Positions 54,936 to 64,000 are shown, counted from the stretch's first letter. The stretch is DNA of 64,000 nt from Croceicoccus gelatinilyticus (GCF_018398395.1 NZ_JAHCBF010000006.1:124001-188000); one strand, 5' to 3'. Notes: generated from the sequence alone by a model not told the origin. Program-made: numbers and translations.

Positions 54936-56740
54936 TGACCACCGAAGCCGCCGCGGCCAAGCCTCGCAAGGCAGCCAAGCCGGGCATTGTCGCGCAGTAT
55001 CTGCCGATCCTCGACTGGGGACGGCGCTATGACAAGTCGATCTTCACGAACGACCTGATCGCGGCGGTGATCGTCACGATCATGCTGATCCCGCAGAGCC
55101 TTGCCTATGCGCTGCTCGCAGGTCTGCCGCCGGTCGTCGGGCTATATGCCTCGATCCTGCCGCTGGTCGCCTACGCGATCTTCGGGACGAGCCGGACGCT
55201 GGCCGTGGGGCCGGTCGCGGTCGTCTCGCTGATGACGGCATCGGCGGCTGGCGCGGTCGCGGCGCAGGGCACCGCGCAGTACATGGAGGCGGCGATTACG
55301 CTGGCCGCACTGTCGGGCGTGATGCTGGCGGTGCTGGGCATCCTGCGCATGGGGTTCCTTGCGAACCTGCTGTCGCACCCCGTCATTTCGGGCTTCATCA
55401 CGGCGAGCGGCATCCTGATCGCGACCAGCCAGTTGAAGCACATCCTCGGCGTGAAGGCGGGCGGCGACAACTGGCCCGACATGCTGGGATCGCTCTTCGC
55501 GGCGCTGAACAGCGTGAACGTCTGGGCGCTGGGTGTCGGCGTCTTTGCGACCGTGTTCCTGTTCTGGGTGCGCAAGGGGGCAAAGCCTGCGCTGATGAAG
55601 CTGGGCCTCAAGCCGCGCATGGCCGAAATCGGCGCGAAGGCGGGGCCGGTCGTGGCCGTGGCGCTGACCATCCTCGCGGCGCTCGCGTTCGATCTTGGCG
55701 ACAAGGGCGTGAACCTCGTCGGCGCAATCCCGCAGGGGCTGCCGCCTTTTGCGGTGCCGTCGACCGACCTTGGCCTCATTTCGCAGTTGTGGGTTCCGGC
55801 GCTGCTGATCTCGATCATCGGTTTCGTCGAATCGGTCTCTGTCGCGCAGACGCTGGCCGCCAAGCGCCGCCAGCGTATCGCCCCGAACCAGGAACTGATC
55901 GGGCTCGGCGCGTCGAACATCGCAAGCGCATTTTCGGGCGGTTATCCGGTCACCGGCGGTTTCGCCCGTTCGGTCGTCAACTTCGACGCGGGCGCGGAAA
56001 CGCCGGCGGCTGGCGCGTTCACGGCGGTTGGCATCGCGCTCGCCTCGCTGTTCCTGACCCCGCTGCTGTTCAACCTGCCCATCGCGACGCTGGCTGCGAC
56101 GATCATCGTCGCCGTGCTCAGCCTCGTCGATCTGAAGACGCCGGGCCAGCTCTGGCGCTATTCGAAGTCCGACTTCGCCGCGCACATGGCGACTATCGGG
56201 ATAACGCTGCTGGCAGGCGTGGAACTGGGCGTGATCGCGGGTGTCGCGGTTGGCCTGCTGCTTTACCTGTGGCGCGCTTCGCGGCCCCACGCGGCAGTCA
56301 TCGGACGCGTGCCGGAGACCGAGCATTTCCGCAATGTCGAGCGGCACGACGTCTTCACCGTGCCCCACGTCCTGTCGATCCGCGTGGACGAGAGCCTGAC
56401 CTACCTCAACGCCCGCTGGCTGGAGGAATACGTGCTCGAACGCGTTGCCGACCAGCCGGAGGTGCGCAACGTCATCCTGCTGTTCAGCGCAGTGAACGAG
56501 GTCGATGCCTCGGGCCTCGAGAGCCTTGAGGCGATCAACCACCGCATGATCGACGCCGGGATCGGGCTGCACTTGTCCGAAGTGAAGGGCCCGGTGATGG
56601 ACCGTTTGCAGCGCACCCATTTTGTGGACGAGCTGAACGGCGAGGTTTTCCTTTCGCACGCCCGCGCTTTTGCGAAACTGGTGCGCGACGATGGCAACGA
56701 TCATCCGCCGATGCACGATCACGCGCGCGGGATGATCTGA
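54935..56740 (+). CDS. SulP-family anion transporter with STAS domain
   Basis: A 601-residue transporter. IPQSLAYALLAGLPPVVGLYASILP is the SulP signature, about 12-14 helices are predicted, and a C-terminal STAS domain covers about 460-570 (RVDESLTYLNARWLEEYV, VNEVDASGLESLEAIN). In this operon it most likely exports sulfite or sulfate from persulfide oxidation. It is the last gene of the operon. Confidence 0.92.
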   Translation: MTTEAAAAKPRKAAKPGIVAQYLPILDWGRRYDKSIFTNDLIAAVIVTIMLIPQSLAYALLAGLPPVVGLYASILPLVAYAIFGTSRTLAVGPVAVVSLMTASAAGAVAAQGTAQYMEAAITLAALSGVMLAVLGILRMGFLANLLSHPVISGFITASGILIATSQLKHILGVKAGGDNWPDMLGSLFAALNSVNVWALGVGVFATVFLFWVRKGAKPALMKLGLKPRMAEIGAKAGPVVAVALTILAALAFDLGDKGVNLVGAIPQGLPPFAVPSTDLGLISQLWVPALLISIIGFVESVSVAQTLAAKRRQRIAPNQELIGLGASNIASAFSGGYPVTGGFARSVVNFDAGAETPAAGAFTAVGIALASLFLTPLLFNLPIATLAATIIVAVLSLVDLKTPGQLWRYSKSDFAAHMATIGITLLAGVELGVIAGVAVGLLLYLWRASRPHAAVIGRVPETEHFRNVERHDVFTVPHVLSIRVDESLTYLNARWLEEYVLERVADQPEVRNVILLFSAVNEVDASGLESLEAINHRMIDAGIGLHLSEVKGPVMDRLQRTHFVDELNGEVFLSHARAFAKLVRDDGNDHPPMHDHARGMI

Positions 56741-56837
56741 AGAAGCGGGAGCGTTTGCGCGTCTCGACGGTTGCAGGAATGGCGGGTGCGTGCCAAAGCG
56801 CCGCCACGGTATCACTGCGATTGCGAAAGGGCAGGAC

Positions 56838-57785
56838 ATGGCGTCCTCGAATCTGGCCGGCAAGCTCGTCACTCTCATCGGCGGAAGCGGTTTTCTTGGA
56901 ACCCGCGTCGCGCAGGATCTCCTGCGCAAGGGCGTTCGCCTGCGCGTCGCGAGCCGCGATCCCAAGAAATCCTGGCACCTGAAGCCGCTGGCCAACCTCG
57001 GCCAACTCCAGTTCGCGGCGATGGACATCCGAAATCCCAAGTCGGTCGAGGCAATCGTTGCCGGCTCCGACATGGTCGTGAACCTCGTCGGCGCATTCGA
57101 CGGTGATCTGGACGCGGTGCAGGGCAGCGGCGCCGGCCGCGCGGCGGAACTGGCGAAGATGGCCGGTGCGACCGCATTCGTCCACGTATCGGCCATCGGC
57201 GCGAATGCCGACAGCGAAGTCGCCTATCAGCGTTCGAAGGGCATCGGCGAACAGGCCGTGACCGAGGCGTTCCCCGGCGCGACGATCATCCGTCCCTCGA
57301 TCATCTTCGGTGAGGACGATGAATTCCTGAACATGTTCGGTGGCCTCATCTCGACGCTGCCGTTCCTGCCGGTCTTCGCGCCCGATGCAAAGCTTCAGCC
57401 GGTCCACGTCGAGGACGTGGCCGCAGCGATCGTCACGGTTCTGGAAAACCCGTCGCTTGCGGGCAAGACCTACGAACTGGCCGGACCCGAAGTGCTCACG
57501 ATGCTCGAACTGAACGAGCGTATCGCCAAGTCGCAGGACCGTTCGCGTGGTTTCCTCGCGCTGCCCGATTTCGCGGGTCGTACCTTTGCCAAGGCTACCG
57601 GCTGGCTTCCGGGCGCGCCGATCAGCAGCGACCAGTACGAGATGCTGTCGCAGGGCAACGTGGCAAGCGGCGACTGCCCCGGCTTTGCCAAGCTGGGCAT
57701 CGAGCCTTCGCCGATGACGCTGTTCCTCGACCGCTGGATGACGCGTTTCCGCAAGCACGGCCGCTTCCACGAAGCAGGCGCTTGA
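56838..57785 (+). CDS. Complex I NDUFA9-family / NAD(P)-binding protein
   Basis: A 315-residue extended SDR: VTLIGGSGFLGTRVAQDLLRKGVRLRVASRDP is the nucleotide-binding loop, with MVVNLVGAF and YQRSKGIGEQAV (YxxxK site). The sequence pattern follows alphaproteobacterial homologues of the mitochondrial complex I accessory subunit NDUFA9. Start ATG 56838 follows GCAGGAC. No nuo genes are nearby, so involvement in complex I is by family only. Confidence 0.88.
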   Translation: MASSNLAGKLVTLIGGSGFLGTRVAQDLLRKGVRLRVASRDPKKSWHLKPLANLGQLQFAAMDIRNPKSVEAIVAGSDMVVNLVGAFDGDLDAVQGSGAGRAAELAKMAGATAFVHVSAIGANADSEVAYQRSKGIGEQAVTEAFPGATIIRPSIIFGEDDEFLNMFGGLISTLPFLPVFAPDAKLQPVHVEDVAAAIVTVLENPSLAGKTYELAGPEVLTMLELNERIAKSQDRSRGFLALPDFAGRTFAKATGWLPGAPISSDQYEMLSQGNVASGDCPGFAKLGIEPSPMTLFLDRWMTRFRKHGRFHEAGA

Positions 57786-57817
57786 GCGGCTGGCCCGAAA
57801 GGGCCGCCAGCAGGTAA

Positions 57818-58489
57818 TCAGGCGTTGATGTCGGAATAGTGCCGCGGCGGCGGCACGCCTTCCATCCTGTCCGCCAGAAGCGGCTGGAAGCTGGGCCTGC
57901 TCTTGAACACCGAATACCAGCTGCGGGCCTGTTCGTGGCCCTGCCAGTTGATGCCGCCAAGATAATCCGCAACCGAGATCTGCGCCGCCGCCGTCAGGTC
58001 GGCAAGGCTCATCGTCGAACCGGCAAGCCAGGGGCGATGGTCGATCAGATAGTCGACGTAATCGAGATGTTCGTCCGCCAACCGCATCGCGTTGCGCAAT
58101 GCAGTGGAATTGGGCGCCTGCCGCGCGACAACGCGCTTGGTATAGCGTTCCATCAGCAGCGGGCCGGTAACGTCGCCGAAGAAGTTTTCATCGAACAGCG
58201 CCATCAACCGGCGGATTTCCGCTCGGTTCGTGGCCGTGCCGTTGATCATGGGGTTCTTCGGGATCGTCTCCTCGAAATACTCGGCGATCGCGCGGCTGTC
58301 CGACAGGGTGATGTTCTTGGCTGGTTCACGCATCACGGGCGTGCGGCCCGTCGGGTTCATGAGGAAGAATTCGTCCCGCATTTCCCAGGGGTTTTCGCGA
58401 ACGAGTTCGAAAGACACGCCTTTTTCCGCAAGCAGCAGGCGCAGCTTGCGGCTGAACGGGCAGAGCGGAAACTGGTAAAGCCGCCACAT
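57818..58489 (-). CDS. Glutathione S-transferase family protein
   Basis: A 223-residue GST-fold protein: thioredoxin-like N-terminal domain (MWRLYQFPLCPFSRKLRLLLAEKGVSFELV) with CPFS at 10-13 and the glutathione pocket GRTPVM and SDSRAIAEYFEE, then an all-helical C-terminal domain. ATG 58489 chosen; a longer frame upstream lacks similarity. CPxS suggests a Cys-type GST. Single gene. Confidence 0.88.
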   Translation of the reverse strand: MWRLYQFPLCPFSRKLRLLLAEKGVSFELVRENPWEMRDEFFLMNPTGRTPVMREPAKNITLSDSRAIAEYFEETIPKNPMINGTATNRAEIRRLMALFDENFFGDVTGPLLMERYTKRVVARQAPNSTALRNAMRLADEHLDYVDYLIDHRPWLAGSTMSLADLTAAAQISVADYLGGINWQGHEQARSWYSVFKSRPSFQPLLADRMEGVPPPRHYSDINA

Positions 58490-58641
58490 GGCCGAAGAAA
58501 CGATGCCTTTCCCTGTTGGGTCCCCCGCGCCCGTTCCCCCGAACCGGCACAATTCCGATTGACGCAGGAGTAACCCCCGCGTCAACACGTGATGCACACG
58601 ATTTGGCAAATAGTGGGCAAGTCGCGATGGGGAGACGCTAA

Positions 58642-59175
58642 ATGACGGTCGAGACGATACTCGGATGCGTGCTTGCCGGCGGCGAGGCGACCCGTTTCGG
58701 CAGCGACAAGGCGCTGGCGACGCTCGATGGCCAGACCCTGATGGACCGCGCGGTCGCGGCCCTTGCCAGTTTTTGCGAGGCCGTGGTCGTTGTCGGGCGC
58801 GAAAAAGCCTCCGTTCCGACAGTTGCCGACTGGCCGCAGGCAGGCATGGGCCCGCTTGGCGGACTGGCCGGGGCGCTGCGCCATGCGCGTGATAGCGGGT
58901 TTTCCGCCGTCCTGACCTGCGGGGTGGACAGCGTGAACCTGCCGTCCGACCTGCTCGATCACTTGTCCCCGGGGCCGGCCTGTGCCGAAAGCCAGCCGGT
59001 GATCGGGCTCTGGCCCGTATCGGCGCTGCCGGTGCTGGAGGAAATACTCACCGGATCGGAACGCCGCTCGGTCCTGCACTTTGCCGAAAGGGCGGGTGCG
59101 CGGCTGATCGACCTGCCCGAACCGCCCGCAAACGTGAATACGCCCGAAGATCTGGACCGCCTTCAACAAGGCTAG
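58642..59175 (+). CDS. mobA: Molybdenum cofactor guanylyltransferase
   Basis: A 177-residue MobA: VLAGGEATRFGSDKALATLDG is the GTP-binding loop, VGREKAS and GPLGGLAGAL follow, then VNTPEDLDRL at the C-terminus. It attaches GMP to molybdopterin. The usual LCGGxxxR loop is present as LAGGEATRFG. Cytosolic, likely first of a short unit with UPF0262. Confidence 0.9.
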   Translation: MTVETILGCVLAGGEATRFGSDKALATLDGQTLMDRAVAALASFCEAVVVVGREKASVPTVADWPQAGMGPLGGLAGALRHARDSGFSAVLTCGVDSVNLPSDLLDHLSPGPACAESQPVIGLWPVSALPVLEEILTGSERRSVLHFAERAGARLIDLPEPPANVNTPEDLDRLQQG

Positions 59176-59237
59176 GCGTGGATTGCACCAATGCCCGCTT
59201 GTCCAGCGGCGCGGCATTTGCGATGGCAGGGTCAGCC

Positions 59238-59720
59238 ATGGCGGACCCTCGCATCATAGACATCTCGCTGGACGAAGCGACGATCCTGTGGCGCAACCCT
59301 GACATCGAGCAGGAGCGCAGGATCGCGATCTTCGACCTGATCGAGGATAACACCTTCAAGCCGCTTCGCGCGTTCGAGGCAGGGCACGAGGGGCCGTACA
59401 AGCTCGTCCTGTCGGTCGTCGACGGTCGCCTGTCGATCGACATCGCGGACGAAGCGGGCAACCAGCTCGAAGTCCTGCTGCTCGGCCTTGCGCGTTTCCG
59501 CCGCCCGATCCGCGAATATTTCGCGATCTGCGACAGCTATTACCAGGCGATCCGCAAGGCGAGCCCGCAGGAAATCGAGACGATCGACATGGCCCGGCGC
59601 GGGGTCCACAACAACGCTGCGGAACTGCTGCTCGAAAGGCTGGAAGGCAAGGTCGACACCGACTTCGCCACCGCACGCCGTCTCTTCACGCTTATCTGCG
59701 TCCTGCACATCCGGGGCTGA
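59238..59720 (+). CDS. UPF0262 family protein
   Basis: A 160-residue cytosolic protein restricted mainly to alphaproteobacteria: IIDISLDEATILWRNPDIEQERRIAIFDLIEDNTF, LRRFRRPIREYF-like segment and DFATARRLFTLICVLHIRG. Function unknown. ATG 59238 was chosen (AGGG upstream); ATG 59223 and GTG 59178 are possible. It is four bp before the GH25 gene. Confidence 0.88.
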   Translation: MADPRIIDISLDEATILWRNPDIEQERRIAIFDLIEDNTFKPLRAFEAGHEGPYKLVLSVVDGRLSIDIADEAGNQLEVLLLGLARFRRPIREYFAICDSYYQAIRKASPQEIETIDMARRGVHNNAAELLLERLEGKVDTDFATARRLFTLICVLHIRG

Positions 59721-59724
59721 AGCT

Positions 59725-60423
59725 ATGGCTGGCAAGCGGACGCTCCGGCACAGGCCGGGCCTGTGGCTGATCGCGCTGGCGCTGATCGCGGCGATCGCGG
59801 GCGTGTTGTGGTGGAAGTTGTCGCACTGGCGGCCCGACGGGGCGGAATACCCGGTGCAGGGTGTGTGGCTGACCGGCGACGAGGATGGGGTCTCCATCCC
59901 CGAACTGCCGGGCGCGGGCGCAAGCTTCGGCTATGTTACGGCCAGCCTTGGGGCCGCCACGCGTAACGAGCGTTTTCCTGAAACAGTCGCCGCCATGCAC
60001 AAGGCGGGGATGAAGGCGGGGCCGGTCCACGTCTACGACCCCTGCCGCCGCGCGGATGAGCAGTCGGCCAATTTCGTGACCATCGTGCCCCGCGATGCCG
60101 ACATGCTCCCGCCTGCGGTCGTGCTGGCGCGTTCGGGCGAGGATTGCAGCCCGCGGGTCCGTCCGGCCGAGCTGGAATCGGAGCTTGTCGTCTTTCTCAA
60201 CCAGATAGAGATGCATTCGGGCAAGCGCGCGATCCTTGCGCCATCAGCTTCGTTCGAGGACGAATACGGCTTCGGCGCGCGGGCGGAGCGGCAGTTGTGG
60301 CTGTCGCGTGACTGGCTGGAGCCGGACTATGTCGGACGCCCCTGGGCGCTGTGGACGGCCAATGCCGCGGTCCGTGTCGGTCCGGTCGAGGGGCCGGTCG
60401 CGTGGCTGGTCGCGCGGCCCTGA
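59725..60423 (+). CDS. GH25-family lysozyme-like membrane-anchored protein
   Basis: A 232-residue protein with one N-terminal transmembrane helix (about 12-31, PGLWLIALALIAAIAGVLWW). Behind it is a GH25 (Chalaropsis-type lysozyme) domain: VQGVWLTGDEDGVSIPELP, SFGYVTASLG, GPVHVYDPCRRA and FEDEYGFGARAERQLWLSRDW. The canonical DxSxxQ is altered (DEDGVS), so muramidase activity is uncertain. It is a periplasmic envelope protein, 4 bp after UPF0262. Confidence 0.75.
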   Translation: MAGKRTLRHRPGLWLIALALIAAIAGVLWWKLSHWRPDGAEYPVQGVWLTGDEDGVSIPELPGAGASFGYVTASLGAATRNERFPETVAAMHKAGMKAGPVHVYDPCRRADEQSANFVTIVPRDADMLPPAVVLARSGEDCSPRVRPAELESELVVFLNQIEMHSGKRAILAPSASFEDEYGFGARAERQLWLSRDWLEPDYVGRPWALWTANAAVRVGPVEGPVAWLVARP

Positions 60424-60519
60424 TGCCAGCTTAATCCACGACCTATCGGGCGGCGAGGGTTGCCCCCGCTTTGCCGGAACGGGCAAGGAAATCGCCGCTG
60501 CAAGGAAACGGGTGAAGGC

Positions 60520-61074
60520 ATGGCGATTCTTTCCGACAAGTGGATCCGCGAAAAGGCGCAAAACGAAGGCATGATCGAGCCTTTCGTCGAGGCGCAGCGG
60601 CGCGATGGCTGCATCTCCTACGGCCTGTCATCCTACGGCTATGACGCGCGCGTGGCGGACGAGTTCAAGATCTTCACCAACATCGACAGCGCCATCGTCG
60701 ACCCCAAGGATTTCGCCAGCAATTCGTTCGTCGACAAGAAGACCGACTGCTGCATCATCCCGCCCAATTCTTTCGCGCTGGCCCGGACGGTCGAATACTT
60801 CCGCGTGCCGCGCGACGTGCTGGTCATCTGCCTTGGCAAGAGCACTTATGCGCGCTGCGGCATCATCGTGAACGTCACCCCGCTCGAACCGGGCTGGGAA
60901 GGGCACGTGACGCTCGAATTTTCGAACACCACGCCGCTGCCGGCGAAGATCTACGCCAACGAAGGCGCGTGCCAGTTCCTCTTCCTCAAGGGGAACGAGC
61001 CTTGCGAGACGAGCTATGCCGACCGCGCGGGCAAGTACATGGGCCAGCGCGGCGTGACCCTGCCGCGCCTGTAA
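60520..61074 (+). CDS. dcd: dCTP deaminase
   Basis: A 184-residue Dcd: [68 protein letters not shown] with the catalytic Glu and Arg/Ser, and FLFLKG. It makes dUTP for thymidylate synthesis. ATG 60520 follows AAGG-rich sequence. It converges on the GntP gene with 6 bp between stops. Confidence 0.95.
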   Translation: MAILSDKWIREKAQNEGMIEPFVEAQRRDGCISYGLSSYGYDARVADEFKIFTNIDSAIVDPKDFASNSFVDKKTDCCIIPPNSFALARTVEYFRVPRDVLVICLGKSTYARCGIIVNVTPLEPGWEGHVTLEFSNTTPLPAKIYANEGACQFLFLKGNEPCETSYADRAGKYMGQRGVTLPRL

Positions 61075-61080
61075 CGCCTC

Positions 61081-62406
61081 CTAGAATACCGAGAACAGTA
61101 CCAGCGCGAGCACCGTGCCGATCACCGGCACGATCACCGTCGTTGCCGCCACGGCCTTGTAAGCGGCCTGGTGCGTCTCGCCGCAGACCGCGCGGATCGT
61201 CGTCACGACATAGCCGTTGTGCGGCAAGCTATCGAGCGCGCCCGATGCGATCGCCACGACGCGGTGCAGTTCTTCCGGATTTGCCCCTGCGTCGAGGTAG
61301 TGCGGCGCAATGAGCGGCAGGGCGATCGTCTGGCCGCCCGAGGCGCTGCCGGTCAGGCCCGCGATGACGGTAACGGCAATGGCCGCGCCGATTAGCGGGC
61401 TGCCCGGGATGGCCTGAACCGTTTCCAGCGCCTGAAGGAAGGCAGGCGAGAGCTTTGCGACCGATCCGAATCCGACCACGGCGCAAGTATTGGTGATCGC
61501 CACCACCGCGCCCGTCGCCCCGCGTGAGAACGTTGCGGCAAAGCGGCCACGCTCGCTCCACCCGACCATGCAGGCCAAGGCGACGCCAGCGCCAAGCGCG
61601 AGGACCAGCGCCCACTTGCCCAGCGACTGCGAGATCAGGAATACGCCCAGCACGCCGACGAGCGGCATGATCGCCAGCAGCGGGGAAGGCAGGGTGGTGT
61701 CGACCTCGAACCGTTCATCCGCTTCGCGCGTGGTGAAGCCTTCGCCAGCCAGAACCGCTTTCTTCACCATGCGCGAGAGCAGGATGTAGCCCAGCGTCGC
61801 CATGAACAGCGCGACGACAAGGCTGACTTCCCACGCGGCATAGGCCGTGGTGCCGAGGTAAGGCATCGGGATCAGGTTCTGGATCTCGGGGCTGCCCGCG
61901 CTGGTCATCGTGAACGTGACCGAACCGAAGGCCAGCGCGCCGGGGATGAAGCGGCGCGGCAGGTTCGCCTCGCGGAAAAGCTCGACCGCAAGGCCATAGA
62001 CCGAGAACGCGACGATGAAGACGCTGACCCCGCCGTAAGTCAGCACTGCGCAGGCGAGCACGGTCGCGGCCAGCGCGTACTTGCTGCCCAGCTTGTGCGT
62101 AATGAACCGCGCAACGGAGGCGGCGGCGCCTGATGCCGCCATGACCTCGCCGAAAATTGCGCCCAGCAGGAACATCAGGAACCAGTCGGCCAGAAAGCTG
62201 GAGAAACCGGCCATGTAGCTACTGGCGTAATCAGGCGCGGCCGTGCCGTCCGCCAAAGTGGCAGCCAGTGGCGGCAACAGCGGCAGGCCCGCGGTGACCG
62301 CCACGACCAGTGCGGCAACGGGGCCTGCGATAAGAATGTTGATCCCCCTGACCGTCATCCAGATCAGAAGGGCAAGGCCACCGATGAGCCCGATCCAGCT
62401 TAGCAT
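61081..62406 (-). CDS. GntP-family permease
   Basis: A 441-residue inner-membrane permease of about 12-14 helices. MLSWIGLIGGLALLIWMTVRGINILIAGPVAALVVA and GLTGSASGGQTIALPLIAPHYLDAG fit the GntP/hydroxybutyrate transporter group, which takes up gluconate or short-chain hydroxy acids. The substrate is not evident; no kinase or dehydrogenase for it is adjacent. Confidence 0.87.
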   Translation of the reverse strand: MLSWIGLIGGLALLIWMTVRGINILIAGPVAALVVAVTAGLPLLPPLAATLADGTAAPDYASSYMAGFSSFLADWFLMFLLGAIFGEVMAASGAAASVARFITHKLGSKYALAATVLACAVLTYGGVSVFIVAFSVYGLAVELFREANLPRRFIPGALAFGSVTFTMTSAGSPEIQNLIPMPYLGTTAYAAWEVSLVVALFMATLGYILLSRMVKKAVLAGEGFTTREADERFEVDTTLPSPLLAIMPLVGVLGVFLISQSLGKWALVLALGAGVALACMVGWSERGRFAATFSRGATGAVVAITNTCAVVGFGSVAKLSPAFLQALETVQAIPGSPLIGAAIAVTVIAGLTGSASGGQTIALPLIAPHYLDAGANPEELHRVVAIASGALDSLPHNGYVVTTIRAVCGETHQAAYKAVAATTVIVPVIGTVLALVLFSVF

Positions 62407-62478
62407 TCGTCCTCCCCGAAGGTTTGCACCTTCATGGCGGCGACGCGGTGCGTGGTCAAACCATCGGAAAGAAGAGGC

Positions 62479-63315
62479 TTATTCGAACAGAGCGTCGAGA
62501 TCGGCTGCGCTGTGCCGTTCGGGCGCGCCGTCGCGCTGGTTTACTTTTTCACCGCGACGAACCGCCGTGCGCTCGGCAATATTGGTCGCCCAGCGTTGCA
62601 GGTGTTCGTATTCCTGCACCTGCAGGAACGTGCCTGCATTCTTGTACGACTTGTCGAGCGCCAGCTTCCCGTACCAAGGCCAGATCGCGATGTCCGCGAT
62701 GGTGTAGTCGTCGCCCGCGATGAATTCACGGCTGGCCAGCTGTTTGTCGAGCACGTCCAGCTGCCGCTTCGTTTCCATCGTGAAACGGTCGATCGGATAT
62801 TCCATCGGATAGGGCGCATAGGCATAGAAATGCCCGAAGCCGCCGCCAAGGTAAGGCGCACTGCCCATCTGCCAGAACAGCCAGTTCAGACATTCGGCGC
62901 GGCCCGCGGGATCGGTCGGGATGAAGGCGCCGAACTTTTCGGCAAGGTGCAACAGGATCGAACCCGACTCGAACAGGCGGATCGGCTCCGGCCCGGTCAG
63001 GTCGATCAGCGCCGGGATCTTCGAGTTCGGATTGATCTCGACAAAGCCCGAGGTGAACTGGTCGCTGTCACCGATCCAGATTGGCCAAGCGTCGTATTCC
63101 GCACCAGCATGTCCTGCGGCCAGCAGTTCTTCAAACAGGATCGTGACTTTCTGACCGTTCGGCGTGCCTTGCGAATGGAGCTGGAACGGATGCTCGCCGC
63201 GCGGCAACTCTTTCTCGGTGCGCGCACCCGCGAAGGGCCGGTTGATCGAAGTCCACTCCCCGCTGCCCTGATCGTCCCACTTCCAGATTTCGGGCGGGGT
63301 GTAGGTCTCGGTCAT
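62479..63315 (-). CDS. yghU: GSH-dependent disulfide-bond oxidoreductase, YghU-type GST
   Basis: A 278-residue nu-class GST with the long N-terminal arm (TYTPPEIWKWDDQGSGEWTSINRPFAG) of YghU, thioredoxin-like motifs SQGTPNGQKVTILFEEL, NPNSKIPALID and ESGSILLHLAEKFG, and the helical part DYTIADIAIWPWYG. It reduces disulfides with two glutathiones. Single gene. Confidence 0.93.
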   Translation of the reverse strand: MTETYTPPEIWKWDDQGSGEWTSINRPFAGARTEKELPRGEHPFQLHSQGTPNGQKVTILFEELLAAGHAGAEYDAWPIWIGDSDQFTSGFVEINPNSKIPALIDLTGPEPIRLFESGSILLHLAEKFGAFIPTDPAGRAECLNWLFWQMGSAPYLGGGFGHFYAYAPYPMEYPIDRFTMETKRQLDVLDKQLASREFIAGDDYTIADIAIWPWYGKLALDKSYKNAGTFLQVQEYEHLQRWATNIAERTAVRRGEKVNQRDGAPERHSAADLDALFE

Positions 63316-63421
63316 GGCGGCAGATGTCCTTTGAGGGGAAAGATACGCAGCGCAGATAGGCAGCGATCGGGCGATCGCAAGCACTGGACAGCAAGGCTCT
63401 GCAGGGTGAGAACTTCCAGTC

Positions 63422-64000
63422 ATGTCGATCAGCCTGCTTGTCGCCGCCGCCGTCGCCGCCTGCCCGTTGGTGAATGCCGAACCCGATTTCGATGCCGTCG
63501 AGGCAATTGCCTCCGGAAGCCGGGAGGACATGGCGGGCATGGTCGCCTGCCTTGGCGAACCCGATCCCGTCGTCCGTGACGAGCAGGCGTACAGCGCCTT
63601 CGTGACTGCGCTGCGCGAAGGGCGCGTCACGGTCGAGAAGCGCGGCGCCCTGATGGACATGCTGGCAGAGGCGGCTTCCCCCGCGATCGAGGGCCATGAC
63701 GAGGCGGGCTTCCTGGGGCCATTCGCGGTGCTGGTCATGGCCGAAGTAGCGCGGACCGACCGGATCGAGCCATGGCTGGACGAGGACGAGCGCTACCGGC
63801 TTGCCCGGTTTGCCTCTCTCTACCTTGAGAGCGTCACCGACTATCGCGGTTTCGTACAGGGCGAGGGCTGGCGCCACGGCGTCGCACACGGGGCGGACCT
63901 TTTGATGCAGCTTGCCCTCAACCCCGAACTGGATCGCGGGACAGGCAAGGACCTGCTCGCCGCCATCCTGCCGCAAGTTGCGCCCACCACCCATGCATAC
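63422..64000 (+). CDS. DUF2785-family protein, 3' end cut off
   Basis: The frame runs from ATG 63422 to the right edge (193 codons visible). It begins MSISLLVAAAVAACPLVNAEP, a signal-peptide-like start, and contains DYRGFVQGEGWRHGVAHGADLLMQLALNP, the typical conserved segment of DUF2785. ERYRLARFASLYLES precedes it. Function is not known. The end of the protein lies outside the window. Confidence 0.8.
   Translation, partial: MSISLLVAAAVAACPLVNAEPDFDAVEAIASGSREDMAGMVACLGEPDPVVRDEQAYSAFVTALREGRVTVEKRGALMDMLAEAASPAIEGHDEAGFLGPFAVLVMAEVARTDRIEPWLDEDERYRLARFASLYLESVTDYRGFVQGEGWRHGVAHGADLLMQLALNPELDRGTGKDLLAAILPQVAPTTHAY

Noticed and set aside
55142-57196. 684-codon minus-strand frame across SulP and the NDUFA9-like gene
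   Set aside because: Antisense to two certain genes, with low-complexity Arg/Gln/Asp composition and no motif.
57786-57812. Hairpin-like GGCCC-GAAA-GGGCC between the NDUFA9-like gene and the GST
   Set aside because: The stem is only 5 bp with an internal mismatch and no T-run, too weak to call a terminator.

Overview
The window reads as chromosomal DNA of a GC-rich alphaproteobacterium, most likely a sphingomonad (Sphingomonadales, perhaps Erythrobacteraceae). The grounds are a class I lysyl-tRNA synthetase, a HWE-type histidine kinase, a short LOV protein, large TonB-dependent receptors, UPF0262, paired DUF2171 proteins and EcfG-type promoters. The genus assignment is inference from gene content; no rRNA gene is present to test it. 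I saw no tRNA, CRISPR array or prophage. The only clear mobile element is one IS5-family insertion sequence.

Layout. 1-16 kb: the 3' end of nrdA, a terminator, an IS5/IS427-group element inserted 44 bp upstream of a 1485-residue acidic repeat protein (DUF5801 type), a GDSL lipoprotein esterase, and a signalling cluster of LOV photoreceptor, Crp/Fnr regulator and CheB-CheR-PAS-HWE kinase. Then come three small PRC-like/DUF2171 proteins, a PepSY-type membrane protein, nrdB (13.8 kb from nrdA) and an AT-rich DUF4393/Abi-alpha gene directly behind nrdB. 16-24 kb: ppk2, a lipoprotein, lysK, a zincin, an MFS carrier and a TPR-sulfotransferase. 24-34.6 kb: a TonB receptor, a BCCT carrier, an SDR coupled to a cytochrome-PQQ dehydrogenase, a TonB-like periplasmic protein, putP and a GH68 fructan/sucrose enzyme. 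34.7-42.8 kb: TetR with a near-perfect operator, a 32-codon leader ORF, a terminator and a SnoaL-SDR operon, then trxC, a prolyl-4-hydroxylase-like oxygenase, cytochrome b561, an RcnB-like Arg/Asp-rich protein, ettA, a MliC-like lipoprotein and sodC. 42.9-50.2 kb: LacI regulator, ROK fructokinase, ACR3 arsenite pump, an LplT-Aas type three-domain lipid enzyme and a 49-residue protein. 50.4-56.7 kb: a complete sulfide/persulfide module (ArsR, peroxiredoxin, persulfide dioxygenase, two YeeE halves, DUF442, SQR, SulP). 56.8-64 kb: housekeeping and miscellaneous genes (NDUFA9-like, GSTs, mobA, UPF0262, GH25, dcd, GntP, DUF2785).

How parts connect. Four regulatory links emerge from the DNA. (i) The palindrome CAAwCGwTTG, with the central CG typical of LacI-family operators, lies upstream of the TonB receptor, the GH68 gene and in the lacI/fructokinase intergenic region, suggesting one dispersed sucrose/fructan regulon. 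(ii) A 20-bp palindrome at the end of the TetR gene precedes a leader ORF, terminator and oxidoreductase operon. (iii) GGAAC-N17-CGTT and GGACC-N16-CGTT promoters precede the two DUF2171 genes, near a HWE kinase of the type that can feed the general stress response. (iv) TACATA-N9-TATGTA lies between the divergent ArsR/peroxiredoxin and sulfide-oxidation operons. The ArsR protein has no cysteine, so it cannot work by the dithiol switch known for SqrR/BigR.
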